A DNA stretch of 41,022 nucleotides from Sphaerotilus sulfidivorans (GCF_013426975.1 NZ_JACCPY010000034.1:1-41022), one strand, 5' to 3'; shown: positions 32,241 through 41,022, counted from the stretch's first letter. A program made the numbers and translations. The notes: generated from the sequence alone by a model not told the origin.

Positions 32241-33098
32241 ATGACGATCTCCCCCGACTTCTCCTCTCCGCTGATCTCCGCCGAGGCGCTGAAGGCTGCG
32301 CTCGGCCGTGTGCGCGTGTTCGACGTGCGCTTCGACCTGGCCCGGCCGGACGCCGGCGAGGCCGCCTGGCGCGAGGCTCATCTGCCCGGCGCGCACTACC
32401 TGCACCTGGATCGCGACCTGAGCGCCAAGGACGGCGTGCCCGCGCTGTGCGGCGGCCGCCATCCGCTGCCGACGCGCGAGGTCTTCGCCGCCACCGCCGC
32501 ACGGCTCGGCCTGACGCCGGACACGCCGGTGGTGCTGGTCGACGCGCAGGGCGGCATGTTCGCCGCGCGCGCCTGGTGGATGCTGCGCTGGATCGGCGCG
32601 CGCGACGTGCGGGTGCTCGACGGCGGCCTGGCCGCATGGCGCGCGGCCGGCGGCGCGCTGGAGCCGGGCGAGGTCGCGCCCGCCGCGCCTGGGCCCGCCT
32701 GGCCGCTCGGACCCGAGCCGGAGGGCCTGCGCCTGACCGCCGACGCGCTGGCGGCGCAGCTGGGCCGCGTCGCGCTGCTGGATGCGCGTGCGCCCGAGCG
32801 CTACCGCGGCGATGTCGAGCCGCTCGATCCGGTGGCCGGCCACATTCCCGGTGCGCTGAACCGCCCCTTCAGCGCCAACCTCGGGCCGGACGGCCGCTTC
32901 CTGCCGCCCGAGGCGTTGCGTGCGGCCTTCCAGGGCCTGGCCGGCGCGCGTCCGGTGGTGCACCAGTGCGGCTCGGGCGTGACCGCCTGCCACAACCTGC
33001 TGGCGATGGCGGTGGCCGGCCTGCCCGGCGGCGCACTCTATGCGGGCTCGTGGAGCGAGTGGTGCCGCGACCCGGCGCGGCCGGTGGCGCAAGGCTGA
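32241..33098 (+). CDS. sseA: tandem-rhodanese sulfurtransferase (thiosulfate/3-mercaptopyruvate type)
   Basis: A 285-aa protein with two rhodanese domains. The inactive N-terminal domain (about 1-140) has VFDVRFDLARPDAGEAAW and the HLPGAHYLHLD motif. The active C-terminal domain has LLDARAPERYRG and the catalytic Cys243 in the loop CGSGVTA. That loop is of the 3-mercaptopyruvate sulfurtransferase type (CGSGV) rather than the thiosulfate type (CRxG). It transfers sulfur to thiols or cyanide. Confidence 0.9.
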   Translation: MTISPDFSSPLISAEALKAALGRVRVFDVRFDLARPDAGEAAWREAHLPGAHYLHLDRDLSAKDGVPALCGGRHPLPTREVFAATAARLGLTPDTPVVLVDAQGGMFAARAWWMLRWIGARDVRVLDGGLAAWRAAGGALEPGEVAPAAPGPAWPLGPEPEGLRLTADALAAQLGRVALLDARAPERYRGDVEPLDPVAGHIPGALNRPFSANLGPDGRFLPPEALRAAFQGLAGARPVVHQCGSGVTACHNLLAMAVAGLPGGALYAGSWSEWCRDPARPVAQG

Positions 33099-33216
33099 CG
33101 CTGCCCTTGCCGTCCTTGCCGTCGGTGCGGTTCTTGATGAAGCTCAAGCCGCGCCTGGCCGTGCGGCGCATGATCGGTTCACCCCTTTTGCTTTCCAGTC
33201 CGCAGGAGTTCCGATC

Positions 33217-33657
33217 ATGTCCATGTACAAGCGCATCCTGGTGCCGACCGACGGCTCGGAGATCACCGCCAAGGCGGTCGAGACCGCGGTGACGATGGCC
33301 CGGGCCTTCGGCGCGACGCTGCTGACGCTGGCGGTCAAGGAGCCCTTCCCGTACAGCGCGATCACCGAGATGCAGCCGATCCCGCCGCAGGAGTTCTTCG
33401 ATGCGCAGGAGCGCATCGCGGTCAAGCATCTCGATCAGGTCAAGGCGGCCTGTGCCGCCGCCGGCGTCGAATGCCTGGCGGCGGCGGTCGAGGCCGCCCA
33501 TCCGTGGGAGTCCATCATCGACTTCGGCAAGGACCAGGGCGCCGACCTGATCGTCATGGCCTCGCACGGCCGCCGCGGCGTGGCCGCGCTGCTGCTGGGC
33601 AGCGAGACCCAGAAGGTGCTGACCCACAGCACCGTGCCGGTGCTGGTGGTGCGCTGA
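33217..33657 (+). CDS. universal stress protein, UspA family
   Basis: A 146-aa single-domain Usp. It starts YKRILVPTDGSEITAKAVETA (residues 4-24), the usual first strand and helix. The nucleotide-binding end is MASHGRRGVAALLLGSETQKVL with STVPVLVVR, the G-x2-G-x9-G-S/T pattern of ATP-binding members. ATG 33217 follows CAGGAG. The 118-bp gap to the sulfurtransferase gene leaves room for an own promoter. Confidence 0.93.
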   Translation: MSMYKRILVPTDGSEITAKAVETAVTMARAFGATLLTLAVKEPFPYSAITEMQPIPPQEFFDAQERIAVKHLDQVKAACAAAGVECLAAAVEAAHPWESIIDFGKDQGADLIVMASHGRRGVAALLLGSETQKVLTHSTVPVLVVR

Positions 33658-33681
33658 TCTCGCTGGGGCGCCGGGTGCGCC

Positions 33682-34578
33682 TCAGCGGTTGCCGCCGAGG
33701 AAACCGCCGAGCAGCGAGCCCTCGTCGCTCGACGAGCCGCCGGTCTGCGGCGCGGCGGCAAACACCCGGCTGGCCAGGCGCGAGAACGGCAGGCTCTGCA
33801 GCCACACCGTGCCCGGGCCGGTCATCTTCGCGAAGAACAGGCCCTCGCCGCCGAAGAGCGCCGTCTTGATCTTGCCGACGTACTGGATCTCGAAGTCCAC
33901 GTTCGGCGTGTAGGCCACGACGCAGCCGGTGTCGATCAGCAGCGTTTCGCCGTGGCGCAGCTCGCGGCGCAGCACCGTGCCGCCGGCATGCACGAAGGCC
34001 AGACCGTCGCCCTCGAGCTTCTGCATGATGAAGCCCTCGCCGCCGAAGAATCCCACCGAGAGCTTCTGCTGGAAGTGGATGCCCAGCGAGACGCCGCGCG
34101 CCGCGCACAGGAAGGAATCCTTCTGGCAGATCAGCATCCCGCCGAGCTGGCGCAGGTCCATCGGCAGGATCTTGCCGGGATAGGGTGCGGCGAAGGCGAC
34201 GCGCTGCTTGGCGTGGGCCTGGTTGCTGTAGACGGTGGTGAACAGCGACTCGCCGGTGATCAGCCGCTTGCCCGCGCCGAGCAGCTTGCTCATGAAGCCG
34301 CCCTCCTGGCGACCGCCGTCGCCGAAGACGGTGTCCATCTGGATGCCGCCCTCCATGAACATCAGGCTGCCGGCCTCGCCGATCGCGGCCTCGCCGGGGT
34401 CGAGCTCGACCTCGACGAACTGCATCTCGGCGCCCTTGATCTCGTAGTCGACCGCATCCATGCGGCCGCCGGGCACCGGCGCCTGGCCGAAGGAGGACAT
34501 CGGCGACGGTGCGGGTGCCGGTGCGCCGGACGGCGTCGGTGCGGGACTAGGGGCGTTGTAGGAGGAGAAGAGTGACAT
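33682..34578 (-). CDS. AIM24/TIGR00266 family protein
   Basis: A 298-aa protein of the AIM24 (DUF124) family, a beta-rich fold with an internal repeat. After a Pro/Ala-rich leader (residues 1-38) come EIKGAEMQFVEVELDPGEAAIGEAGSLMFM and later GGEGFIMQKLEGDGLAFVHAGGT. The ending, NVDFEIQYVGKIKTALFGGEGLFFAKM, is the family's most conserved block. Mitochondrial AIM24 affects inner-membrane organisation; bacterial function is unknown. The last residues are Gly/Ser-rich. Confidence 0.9.
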   Translation of the reverse strand: MSLFSSYNAPSPAPTPSGAPAPAPSPMSSFGQAPVPGGRMDAVDYEIKGAEMQFVEVELDPGEAAIGEAGSLMFMEGGIQMDTVFGDGGRQEGGFMSKLLGAGKRLITGESLFTTVYSNQAHAKQRVAFAAPYPGKILPMDLRQLGGMLICQKDSFLCAARGVSLGIHFQQKLSVGFFGGEGFIMQKLEGDGLAFVHAGGTVLRRELRHGETLLIDTGCVVAYTPNVDFEIQYVGKIKTALFGGEGLFFAKMTGPGTVWLQSLPFSRLASRVFAAAPQTGGSSSDEGSLLGGFLGGNR

Positions 34579-34608
34579 GGCGTTCAGTTTTGGACGACGT
34601 GTCCGCGA

Positions 34609-35370
34609 TCATCGCACCAGCGGTGCGCGCAGCCGGGCAAAGTCCCGGGGAGCCACATACTGCAGCACGGGTTTGCCCCGGCCCTGCGGGTCGAGCGAGA
34701 CCACCAGGCCGCGCTCCGGGTAGAGCAGATGCACCTGGCCATCGGCCGAGCCGATGCGCTCCGGCGCCGGTCCGAAGCGCTCCAGCGCCACCGCCTCGTC
34801 GAAGCGCGCGGCCGGCAGGAAGGTCAGCGCGGCCAGCGTGGCCTGCCGGGCCTGCATCGCATCGTCGAACCTCAGCGTCAGCCGGTAGCTGCCGCTGGGC
34901 TGGGGTTCGCGCTCGGTGGCCTGGTCGGCCCAGCGCTGCAGCGTGGCGGCTTCGGCCGCGCCGGTCAGCACCAGCCGGCCCTGCACGAAGCCGGCGCGCA
35001 CCGTCTCCAGATAGGCCTCCAGCGTCAGCGTGCCCTGCGGATCGCGCACCAGCGCGACCTTCATCTCGGCCGCCTCGGCCGGCCAGCTGCGCTCGATGCG
35101 CGCCAGCGGATCGCGCCCCGGCGTGACGCCGAAGACCTCGGTCAGGCCATCGCCCAGCGGCGTGATCTGCCAGGGCAGCAGCCGGGCGGCGTCGGCGCTG
35201 GCGGCCGGCGGCGGTCCGCCGCGCAGCTGCTGCCAGGCCCACGGCGCCATCAGCGCGACGACCAGGAACAGCAGCGTGCCCAGCAGCAGCAGCGCCACCA
35301 TCCGGCCGGTGCCGACGCGGGGCGCCGGGGGCGGGGAGACATTCGGATCGGTCGGTTCAGCGGACGACAT
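34609..35370 (-). CDS. membrane-anchored protein of unknown function
   Basis: A 253-aa protein with a Pro-rich cytoplasmic lead and one membrane segment at about residues 23-46 (GRMVALLLLGTLLFLVVALMAP). The rest is a soluble, presumably periplasmic region with no motif I recognise. The Ala-rich body contains alternating polar and hydrophobic stretches. It overlaps the end of the M48-TPR lipoprotein gene by 14 bp on the same strand. This makes translational coupling, and possibly a shared envelope role, likely. Confidence 0.75.
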   Translation of the reverse strand: MSSAEPTDPNVSPPPAPRVGTGRMVALLLLGTLLFLVVALMAPWAWQQLRGGPPPAASADAARLLPWQITPLGDGLTEVFGVTPGRDPLARIERSWPAEAAEMKVALVRDPQGTLTLEAYLETVRAGFVQGRLVLTGAAEAATLQRWADQATEREPQPSGSYRLTLRFDDAMQARQATLAALTFLPAARFDEAVALERFGPAPERIGSADGQVHLLYPERGLVVSLDPQGRGKPVLQYVAPRDFARLRAPLVR

Positions 35371-36733
35371 GGCCCATCGCTTTCAGTCGGTTGGCGGAGA
35401 ACTGCGCCGCCTCGCCCTGGCGGCTAATCTGCAGGAAGCGCGCATAGTGCTCGGCCGCACGGCGGTCCTGGCCCATGCCGTCGAGCGAGACGGCCTTCAG
35501 GAACAGCACGCCCGGATCGCCTGGCAGCACCCGGTCGTGCTGCTCCAGCGCGGCGTAGGCCGCACCGGGGTCGCGCAGGCCCAGATGCAGGGTCGCGGCC
35601 AGCTTGTGCGCCTGCGCCTCCTGCGGGTAGATCGCCCGGGCGGTCTCGACATGGCGCTGCGCCTCGCGGGCCTGGCCCTGGGCCTGCAGGCACTGGCCCA
35701 TGCGCAGATGGGCGGCGTAGTCGCGCGGGGCGACCTTCAGCGCCTGGGCGAACTGGCCCTGCGCCTCGCCGAGCGCCTTGCGGCCCATCGCCAGCTCGCC
35801 GTTCTTGCAGGCCTGGATGGCCGGACGAATGCGGCGCAGGCTGGCGGTCGAGTCCATGAAGCGCTCGCGCTGGCGCGGTGCGCTGCGGCTGCCGGCGTAC
35901 TGGGTGCGGGCCAGCTCCTGCGCGCGGGCCATGCGGTCGGTGCTCATCGGGTGCGAGGAAAACATCGTCTCCAGCAGGCCCGGCTTGTCCTTGTGCTGGC
36001 TGACCAGCAGCTGGTGCAGCCGGGTCATGCCCTCGGCCGGATAGCCGGCCTGCACCAGATAGTCCTGGCCGAGCGCATCGGCCTGATGCTCATGCTCGCG
36101 CGAGTAGCTCGCCAGCATCGCGCTGGCGCCGAGCTGCGAGCCCAGACCCACCAGCGGCGACCAGGCCGAGTCCTGGGTGGCTGCCGCCAGCGACACCACC
36201 GCCACCTGCGCGACCAGCGCCTGGCCCTGGCGCTGCGCCGCATGGCGCGCGTTGACATGCGCCAGCTCGTGGCCGAGCAGCGCCGCCAGCTCCGATTCGT
36301 CCTGCAGCTCCACCAGGATGCCGCGGGTCACGCCCATCGCGCCGCCGGGAAAGGTGTAGGCGTTGATGTAGTTGGCGTTGAGCGTGCGGTAGCTGTAGGG
36401 CATGTCGCGGCGCTGGGTGCGCTGCTGCAGCGTGCGGCCGACCGTCCCGACATAGCGGTTGACCTCGTCGTCCTGCACCGCGCCGAGGTCCTGCGAGAAC
36501 TGGTGCGGCGCCTGCTGCGCGTCGATCTGGCGCTCCTGCTCCTCGCTCATGCCGACCAGGATGCGCTCGCCGGTCACCGGCGAGACCGCGCAGCCCGACA
36601 GGCCCGACGACAGCGTGCCGGCCCCCAGGCTGGCGCCGAACAGCCAGAGCGCATCGCGCCGGCTCGGGCGGTTGCGCCGCAGTCGCGCGGCGAGATCGGG
36701 CGGGGTGCTGGAGGGAAGATCGATCGGTCTCAT
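35357..36733 (-). CDS. M48 metallopeptidase with C-terminal TPR repeats (BepA/YfgC-like), probable lipoprotein
   Basis: A 458-aa periplasmic protease-chaperone related to BepA, which guards outer-membrane protein assembly. The zinc motif is HELAHVNARH near residues 160-169, with the third ligand in EHEHQADALGQDYL. A family block NAYTFPGGAMGVTRG precedes it. The C-terminal third shows TPR-like helices (AMGRKALGEAQGQFAQALKV and onward). The N-terminus has paired arginines, SRRDALW, then a hydrophobic stretch and a lipobox GLSGC near residue 48. That suggests Tat export with lipid anchoring; BepA itself is Sec-exported and soluble. ATG 36733 has a poor ribosome site but is the last start before the signal. 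Confidence 0.92.
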   Translation of the reverse strand: MRPIDLPSSTPPDLAARLRRNRPSRRDALWLFGASLGAGTLSSGLSGCAVSPVTGERILVGMSEEQERQIDAQQAPHQFSQDLGAVQDDEVNRYVGTVGRTLQQRTQRRDMPYSYRTLNANYINAYTFPGGAMGVTRGILVELQDESELAALLGHELAHVNARHAAQRQGQALVAQVAVVSLAAATQDSAWSPLVGLGSQLGASAMLASYSREHEHQADALGQDYLVQAGYPAEGMTRLHQLLVSQHKDKPGLLETMFSSHPMSTDRMARAQELARTQYAGSRSAPRQRERFMDSTASLRRIRPAIQACKNGELAMGRKALGEAQGQFAQALKVAPRDYAAHLRMGQCLQAQGQAREAQRHVETARAIYPQEAQAHKLAATLHLGLRDPGAAYAALEQHDRVLPGDPGVLFLKAVSLDGMGQDRRAAEHYARFLQISRQGEAAQFSANRLKAMGHVVR

Positions 36734-36785
36734 GGGGGTGATTCTAGGCACCCGGGTCCGACGCGGTCCGGCCGACAATCCAGGC

Positions 36786-37607
36786 ATGAACCCGACCTCC
36801 TCCCTCGCCGCACCGTCCTGCGGCCCGCTCGATCGTCTTGATCATCTCGTCATCCTGACCGGCGCCTCGCGCGGCCTGGGGCTGGCGATGGCGCGTCGCC
36901 TGCTGGCCGGCCCCGGCCTGCTGCTGGTGGGCATCGCGCGCCAGCCCGATGCGGGGCTGGACACGCTGGCCACCGCTCACGGCAGCCAGCACCTGGCCTG
37001 GCCGCTGGACCTGAGCGACGCGCCGGCTGCGGCCGCGCGGCTGTCGGCCTGGCTGGCCACGCAGCCGCCGGCGCGCTGGCGCCGCGTCACGCTGATCAAC
37101 AACGCCGGCGTGATCCCGCACATCGGCCCGCTGGGCGAGGATGCGCCCGGCGCGCTGTCGGCCGCGCTGCGTGTCGGCCTGGAGGCGCCGATGCTGCTGA
37201 CGGCCGCGCTGCTGGGCGCGACCGCCGGCTGGGCGGCGCGTGCCGGCGGCGAGGTGCGGGTGCTCAACATCTCGTCCGGCCTGGGCCGGCGCGCGATGGC
37301 CGGCAGCGCCGCCTACTGCGCCGCCAAAGCCGGCATGGACCATTTCAGCCGCGCGGTCGCGCTGGAGGAAGCGGCCGGCGCGCACCCTGCGCGCATCGTC
37401 TCGCTGGCGCCGGGCGTGATCGACACCGACATGCAGGTGCAGCTGCGCGGCGCCGACCCGGCCGGATTTCCCGACCACGGCCGCTTCATGCATCTGCAGT
37501 CGGCCGGCCTGCTCGACAGCGCCGACGCGGCCGCCGCCAAGGTGCTGGCCTGGCTGGATCGGCCGGACTTCGGCGTGCAGCCGGTGGCGGATGTGCGCGA
37601 GGGCTGA
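36786..37607 (+). CDS. short-chain dehydrogenase/reductase
   Basis: A 273-aa classical SDR. The cofactor loop is TGASRGLGLAMARRL (about residues 25-39), NNAGV is present, and the active site is NISSGLGRRAMAGSAAYCAAKAG with Ser, Tyr and Lys in the usual spacing. The SLAPGVIDTDMQ segment following is typical of sepiapterin-reductase-like and benzil-reductase-like members. Substrate unknown. It is divergent from the M48-TPR gene (52 bp) and ends 4 bp from the convergent RTX gene. Confidence 0.9.
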   Translation: MNPTSSLAAPSCGPLDRLDHLVILTGASRGLGLAMARRLLAGPGLLLVGIARQPDAGLDTLATAHGSQHLAWPLDLSDAPAAAARLSAWLATQPPARWRRVTLINNAGVIPHIGPLGEDAPGALSAALRVGLEAPMLLTAALLGATAGWAARAGGEVRVLNISSGLGRRAMAGSAAYCAAKAGMDHFSRAVALEEAAGAHPARIVSLAPGVIDTDMQVQLRGADPAGFPDHGRFMHLQSAGLLDSADAAAAKVLAWLDRPDFGVQPVADVREG

Positions 37608-37611
37608 GGCC

Positions 37612-40600
37612 TCAGCTCCAGCTGGCCGCCAGCACCGGCGCGAGCAGCATCTGCTGGCCGGCTGTCAGCGAGGTCTGTCCAGCTGCCGGCGGCACCATCG
37701 CCGCCATCGCGCTGACCAGCGCATCGACCTTGGTGTCGAGCAGGACGCGGCCAGTGCTGGTGCGGATCTGCTCGACATGGCCGGCCTGGCCGAGATACCA
37801 GTCCTGGATCGTCACCTGGTCCGACGTGCCGATCACGCTGATCTGCAGGTTGTTGCCGCTGCGGCTCAGCCAGAGCTGGTCGTGACCGATGCCGGACTGG
37901 AACAGGAGCTGGTCGCTGGCGGCGCCCGCATTCTGCGATTCGACGACGAGATCGATGCCATCGCCGCGCGAGAACAGGTAGGTGTCCGCTCCGGCGCCGG
38001 CCCAGATCGTGTCGTTGCCGGTGCCTCCCTGCAGCGTGTTCTGGCCACCGCCGGCATAGAGTCGATCGTCACCGCTGTCTCCGCTCAGAAGATCGTTGCC
38101 ATCGTTGCCTGCGACCGTGTCGTTGCCATCACCACCGTAGACCTGGTTGTTTCCTGCACCTCCGATGATGGTGTCGTTGCCGCCCATTCCGTAGATCGTG
38201 TCGTCGCCGTCCAGACCGTACAGCTCGTTGGATCTTTGGCTGCCGACGATCACGTTGGCAGAAGCGTTGCCATACCCGAACCATGCTGAGCCGATCATCG
38301 TCAGATTCTCGACATGGGCATTCAGAGTCCATTCGGTCACTGAAGAGATGACCGTGTCGGTCCCTTCACTGGCGAATTCGATCGTCTGGTCATACATGTG
38401 GTTGACGACATAGGTGTCATTGCCTGTACCCCCATACATGACATCCATCCACGAGCCGCCATCCAGCCAGTCATCGCCTTCATAGCCCAGGAGCGTGTCG
38501 CTGCCCTCCATGCCGCTGAGCGTGTCGGCCAGGTAGGAGCCGCGGATCGAATCATTGCCTGCGGTGCCGGTGAGGGCCAGGGTGCGCAGCGCGTCGGGGC
38601 CCCACTGGCTGCCGTCGGCGAAGCGCACGATCTGAGCGCCCGAGAGCCGGCCGCCCAGATCGGCGCCCTGCATCGGCACCCACGGATTGCGGTACATGTT
38701 CAGCGTGACCGAGTCGGTCGTGCCGCGTAGCGACAGCACGAGGTCGTTGCCGGAGAGCGTGACCGCGACATCGGCCTGGGTGATGCTGGCGCCGAACTGG
38801 AGCGTGTTGTTGCCGAAGGCGGTGTCGGTGCGTGCACCGATCACGTCCTGGCCGTCGCCGCGGTTGAAGACGAAGGTGCTCGCGCCGAGGCTGCGCAGGA
38901 CATCGTTGCCGGTGCCGCCGGTGATCATGGCGTTGCCGTTGGCGGAGATCGTGTCGTTGCCCGCGCCGCCCAGGATCGTGTCGGCGCCTTCGAAACCGCC
39001 GTTGATGGAGTCGTTGCCGTCGCCGCCGAGAATGGAGTCGGCGTGGATCATGCTGCCGATGATCGTGTCGTTGCCTGCGCCGCCGTCGATCGTGTTGCTG
39101 CCGTAGCCGCCGTCGAGCCAGTCGTTGCCGTCCAGGCCGTAGATCGTGTTGGCCAGATCGTTGCCGGTGATGACGTTGGCCAGTTCATTGCCGGTACCGG
39201 TCAGCGCCTGGCCTGTCAGGATCAGGTTCTCGACGTTGGTGCCGAGGGTCCAGCCGCTGACGCTGCTGATGACCGTGTCGGTCTCCATGAAGTCGTAGGG
39301 AGATTCGAAGACCCCATCCTGGAGGCTGTCGACGATGTAGGTGTCGTTGCCGGAGCCGCCGACCAGCCAGTCAGCGCCGGTGCCACCGTCAAGCCAGTCA
39401 TTGCCTGCTCTGCCTGCCAGCGTGTCGTTGCCACTGCCGCCATACAGCATGTCGTCACGGAAACTTCCGGTGATGGTGTCGTTGGCTGTCGTGCCGGAGA
39501 AGATGATGGTTTTCAGGTCATCCAGGGTCCAGGACGAGCCATCCGCGAAACGCACCTGCTGCACGCCGCTCATGCCACCACCGATGTTGAATCCTTCGCC
39601 TGACGGGTGACTGGAGTTGTAGAACTGGTCGATCGTCACCGAATCGGTCGTGCCTCGGATACTCAGCACAAGATTCTTGTTGACCACCGACAGCTCGATG
39701 TCGCCTTTGCTGATGTTGCCAGTGAACTGCAGTGTGTTGGCTGGATTGGCCCAGTCGGCATGTCCTCCGATGGTGTCTTGACCATCTCCGCGGCCGAAAT
39801 AGGCTGTCATGGACCCCATGCCACCTGTCTGGAGCATGTCGTTGCCCGCACCTCCGTGGAAGGTCAGCGATCCCATGTTGCCGCGGAGTGTGTCGTTGCC
39901 TGCACCTCCGTAGAGACTGTCGTTGCCTTGCAGGCCATGCAGAGAGTCATTGCCGTCCCCTCCGAACAGCAAATCGTCTTCGTTGTAACTGCCAATCAGC
40001 GTGTCATTGCCACTGCCTCCATCAATCGTGTTGCTGCCCAGGCCGCCGTCGAGCCAGTCATTGCCCTCAAACCCCTCCAGCAGGTCGCTGCCAGCGCCGC
40101 CACTGATGGTGTCGGCCAGAAAGGAGCCACGAATCGAGTCGTTGCTGGCGGTACCAGCGAAGACGATCGCCTTGAGGTCTTCAAGCGTCCATTGGCTGCC
40201 ATCGGCGAAGCGCACGATCTGCGCGCCGGTCATGCGCGTACCTATGTCTGCACCGCTGAAGGGCGAGGGCGCATAGAACTGTTGCAGCGTGACAGTGTCG
40301 GTCGTGCCGCGCAGACCCAGCACCAGATCGTTGCCGGAAACCCTCACGTCGACGTCTGCCTTGGCGATGCCTGCACCGAACTGCAGCGTGTTGGCGAAGA
40401 ACGCGGTGTCAGGGCGTGATCCGATGGTGTCCTGACCATCGCCGCGGTCGAACAGGATGGTGGCTGCACCGGTGCGCGCCGAGATGACATCATTGCCCGT
40501 GCCACCGCGGATCAGGGTGCCCAGACCGTTGCCGACCAGCGTGTCGTTGCCAGCCCCGCCGAGCAGTGTGTCTGCACTGTCGCCACTGCCGCCGTCGATC

Positions 40601-41022
40601 CAGTCGTTGCCGTCCTGGCCTGCCAATGTGTTGGCCAAGGCATTGCCGATGATGATGTTGTCGAGGGTGTTGCCGTTGCCGGTCAGTGCGGAGCCTGACA
40701 GGGTGAGGTTCTCGAGGTTGGCGCCGAGGGTCCAGGAGACGGAGCTGATGACGGTGTCGGTGCCGGCACCGGCCTGCTCGGTGATGCGGTCGAGGCTGCT
40801 GTCGACCAGGTAGGTGTCGTTTCCGCTGCCACCGACGAGGCTGTCCGCTCCGCTGCCGCCGATCAGGGTATCGTCGCCCGCGCCGCCATCGAGCGTGTCG
40901 TTGCCGTCACCGCCGTCGAGCAGATTGGCGATCTCGCTGCCGGTGATGCGATTGTTCAGGGCGTTGCCTGTGCCTTGCCGTGCCGCACTGCCGCTGAGCA
41001 CCAAGGTTTCCAGATGGTCGCC
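37612..41022 (-). CDS. RTX calcium-binding protein, type I secretion substrate (N-terminus beyond window)
   Basis: The frame is open to the window edge, so at least 1,136 C-terminal residues are visible. They contain dozens of GGxGNDxL-type nonapeptides that form calcium beta-rolls. Three full haemolysin-type-associated modules, with LQFGAxI, LRGTTDxVTL and QIVRFADGSQW, lie near 40150-40390, 39510-39730 and 38590-38800, and a worn fourth is near 37700-37900. NVENLTLSG-type segments separate the blocks. The last 60 residues lack RTX repeats and are Ala/Leu/Val-rich, as expected for an uncleaved type I secretion signal. Enzymatic or adhesive parts, if any, lie outside the window. No transporter genes are seen here. 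GC content varies strongly along the gene. Confidence 0.93.
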   Translation of the reverse strand, partial: GDHLETLVLSGSAARQGTGNALNNRITGSEIANLLDGGDGNDTLDGGAGDDTLIGGSGADSLVGGSGNDTYLVDSSLDRITEQAGAGTDTVISSVSWTLGANLENLTLSGSALTGNGNTLDNIIIGNALANTLAGQDGNDWIDGGSGDSADTLLGGAGNDTLVGNGLGTLIRGGTGNDVISARTGAATILFDRGDGQDTIGSRPDTAFFANTLQFGAGIAKADVDVRVSGNDLVLGLRGTTDTVTLQQFYAPSPFSGADIGTRMTGAQIVRFADGSQWTLEDLKAIVFAGTASNDSIRGSFLADTISGGAGSDLLEGFEGNDWLDGGLGSNTIDGGSGNDTLIGSYNEDDLLFGGDGNDSLHGLQGNDSLYGGAGNDTLRGNMGSLTFHGGAGNDMLQTGGMGSMTAYFGRGDGQDTIGGHADWANPANTLQFTGNISKGDIELSVVNKNLVLSIRGTTDSVTIDQFYNSSHPSGEGFNIGGGMSGVQQVRFADGSSWTLDDLKTIIFSGTTANDTITGSFRDDMLYGGSGNDTLAGRAGNDWLDGGTGADWLVGGSGNDTYIVDSLQDGVFESPYDFMETDTVISSVSGWTLGTNVENLILTGQALTGTGNELANVITGNDLANTIYGLDGNDWLDGGYGSNTIDGGAGNDTIIGSMIHADSILGGDGNDSINGGFEGADTILGGAGNDTISANGNAMITGGTGNDVLRSLGASTFVFNRGDGQDVIGARTDTAFGNNTLQFGASITQADVAVTLSGNDLVLSLRGTTDSVTLNMYRNPWVPMQGADLGGRLSGAQIVRFADGSQWGPDALRTLALTGTAGNDSIRGSYLADTLSGMEGSDTLLGYEGDDWLDGGSWMDVMYGGTGNDTYVVNHMYDQTIEFASEGTDTVISSVTEWTLNAHVENLTMIGSAWFGYGNASANVIVGSQRSNELYGLDGDDTIYGMGGNDTIIGGAGNNQVYGGDGNDTVAGNDGNDLLSGDSGDDRLYAGGGQNTLQGGTGNDTIWAGAGADTYLFSRGDGIDLVVESQNAGAASDQLLFQSGIGHDQLWLSRSGNNLQISVIGTSDQVTIQDWYLGQAGHVEQIRTSTGRVLLDTKVDALVSAMAAMVPPAAGQTSLTAGQQMLLAPVLAASWS

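Noticed and set aside
38000-41000. CRISPR-like periodicity at the right edge
   Set aside because: The repetition is coding: GGxGNDxL calcium-binding nonapeptides of an RTX protein, not identical repeats with unique spacers.

Overview
The window is a dense, very GC-rich chromosomal segment of a betaproteobacterium, most likely order Burkholderiales. I infer this from rpsP-rimM-trmD-rplS, xseB-ispA-dxs beside a Rieske oxygenase, a divergent argO/argP pair, a fused LivM-LivG transporter subunit, and TACAAT/TATAAT -10 boxes in an otherwise GC-rich background. I see no rRNA, tRNA, CRISPR, integrase or insertion sequence, and no gene that looks recently acquired. The one exception in base composition is the RTX gene at the right edge, which is internally patchy.

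Layout. 1-2.9 kb: the end of an unidentified gene, folK, a DUF47/PiT phosphate transport pair and a small TM2-type membrane protein. 2.9-5.9 kb: a GNAT acetyltransferase divergent from the ribosomal/tRNA-methylation cluster rpsP-rimM-trmD-rplS. rpsP and rplS are each preceded by a near-identical TATAAT-containing 16-mer and a foldable leader. 5.9-12.2 kb: a NUDIX hydrolase, a CobD-like membrane protein, argO/argP, rsgA, an M48 peptidase and orn. 12.2-25 kb: a CAP lipoprotein, then a long minus-strand gene set. In transcription order this is crotonase, feruloyl-CoA synthase, SDR, livK, livH, livMG, livF, acyl-CoA dehydrogenase and a MarR regulator. An amidohydrolase lies divergently at its head.

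Taken together, the 12.9-25 kb block reads as a complete side-chain degradation module for hydroxycinnamates (ferulate, p-coumarate and relatives). Import is by the Liv-type ABC system and CoA activation by the ligase. The crotonase hydrates, the SDR oxidises, and the amidohydrolase hydrolyses the beta-keto thioester. The dehydrogenase would feed in the saturated (dihydro) acids. A 21-bp near-palindrome of MarR type sits in the divergent control region and a 16-bp TetR-type palindrome precedes livK. No retro-aldol hydratase/lyase or vanillin dehydrogenase is present.

25-37.6 kb: a cytochrome c5-like protein, ferredoxin-NADP reductase, the isoprenoid genes dxs-ispA with xseB, a Rieske oxygenase behind a strongly structured 5' leader, an EamA transporter, a sulfurtransferase, a universal stress protein, an AIM24-family protein, a membrane-anchored unknown, a second M48 peptidase with a TPR tail and a Tat-like lipoprotein signal, and an SDR. 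37.6 kb to the end: the C-terminal >1,100 residues of a large RTX calcium-binding, type I-secreted protein.

The observations most worth a second look are the structured leader at about 29,958-30,066, the hydroxycinnamate module with its two operator-like palindromes, the shared promoter/leader design of rpsP and rplS, and the mosaic RTX gene.
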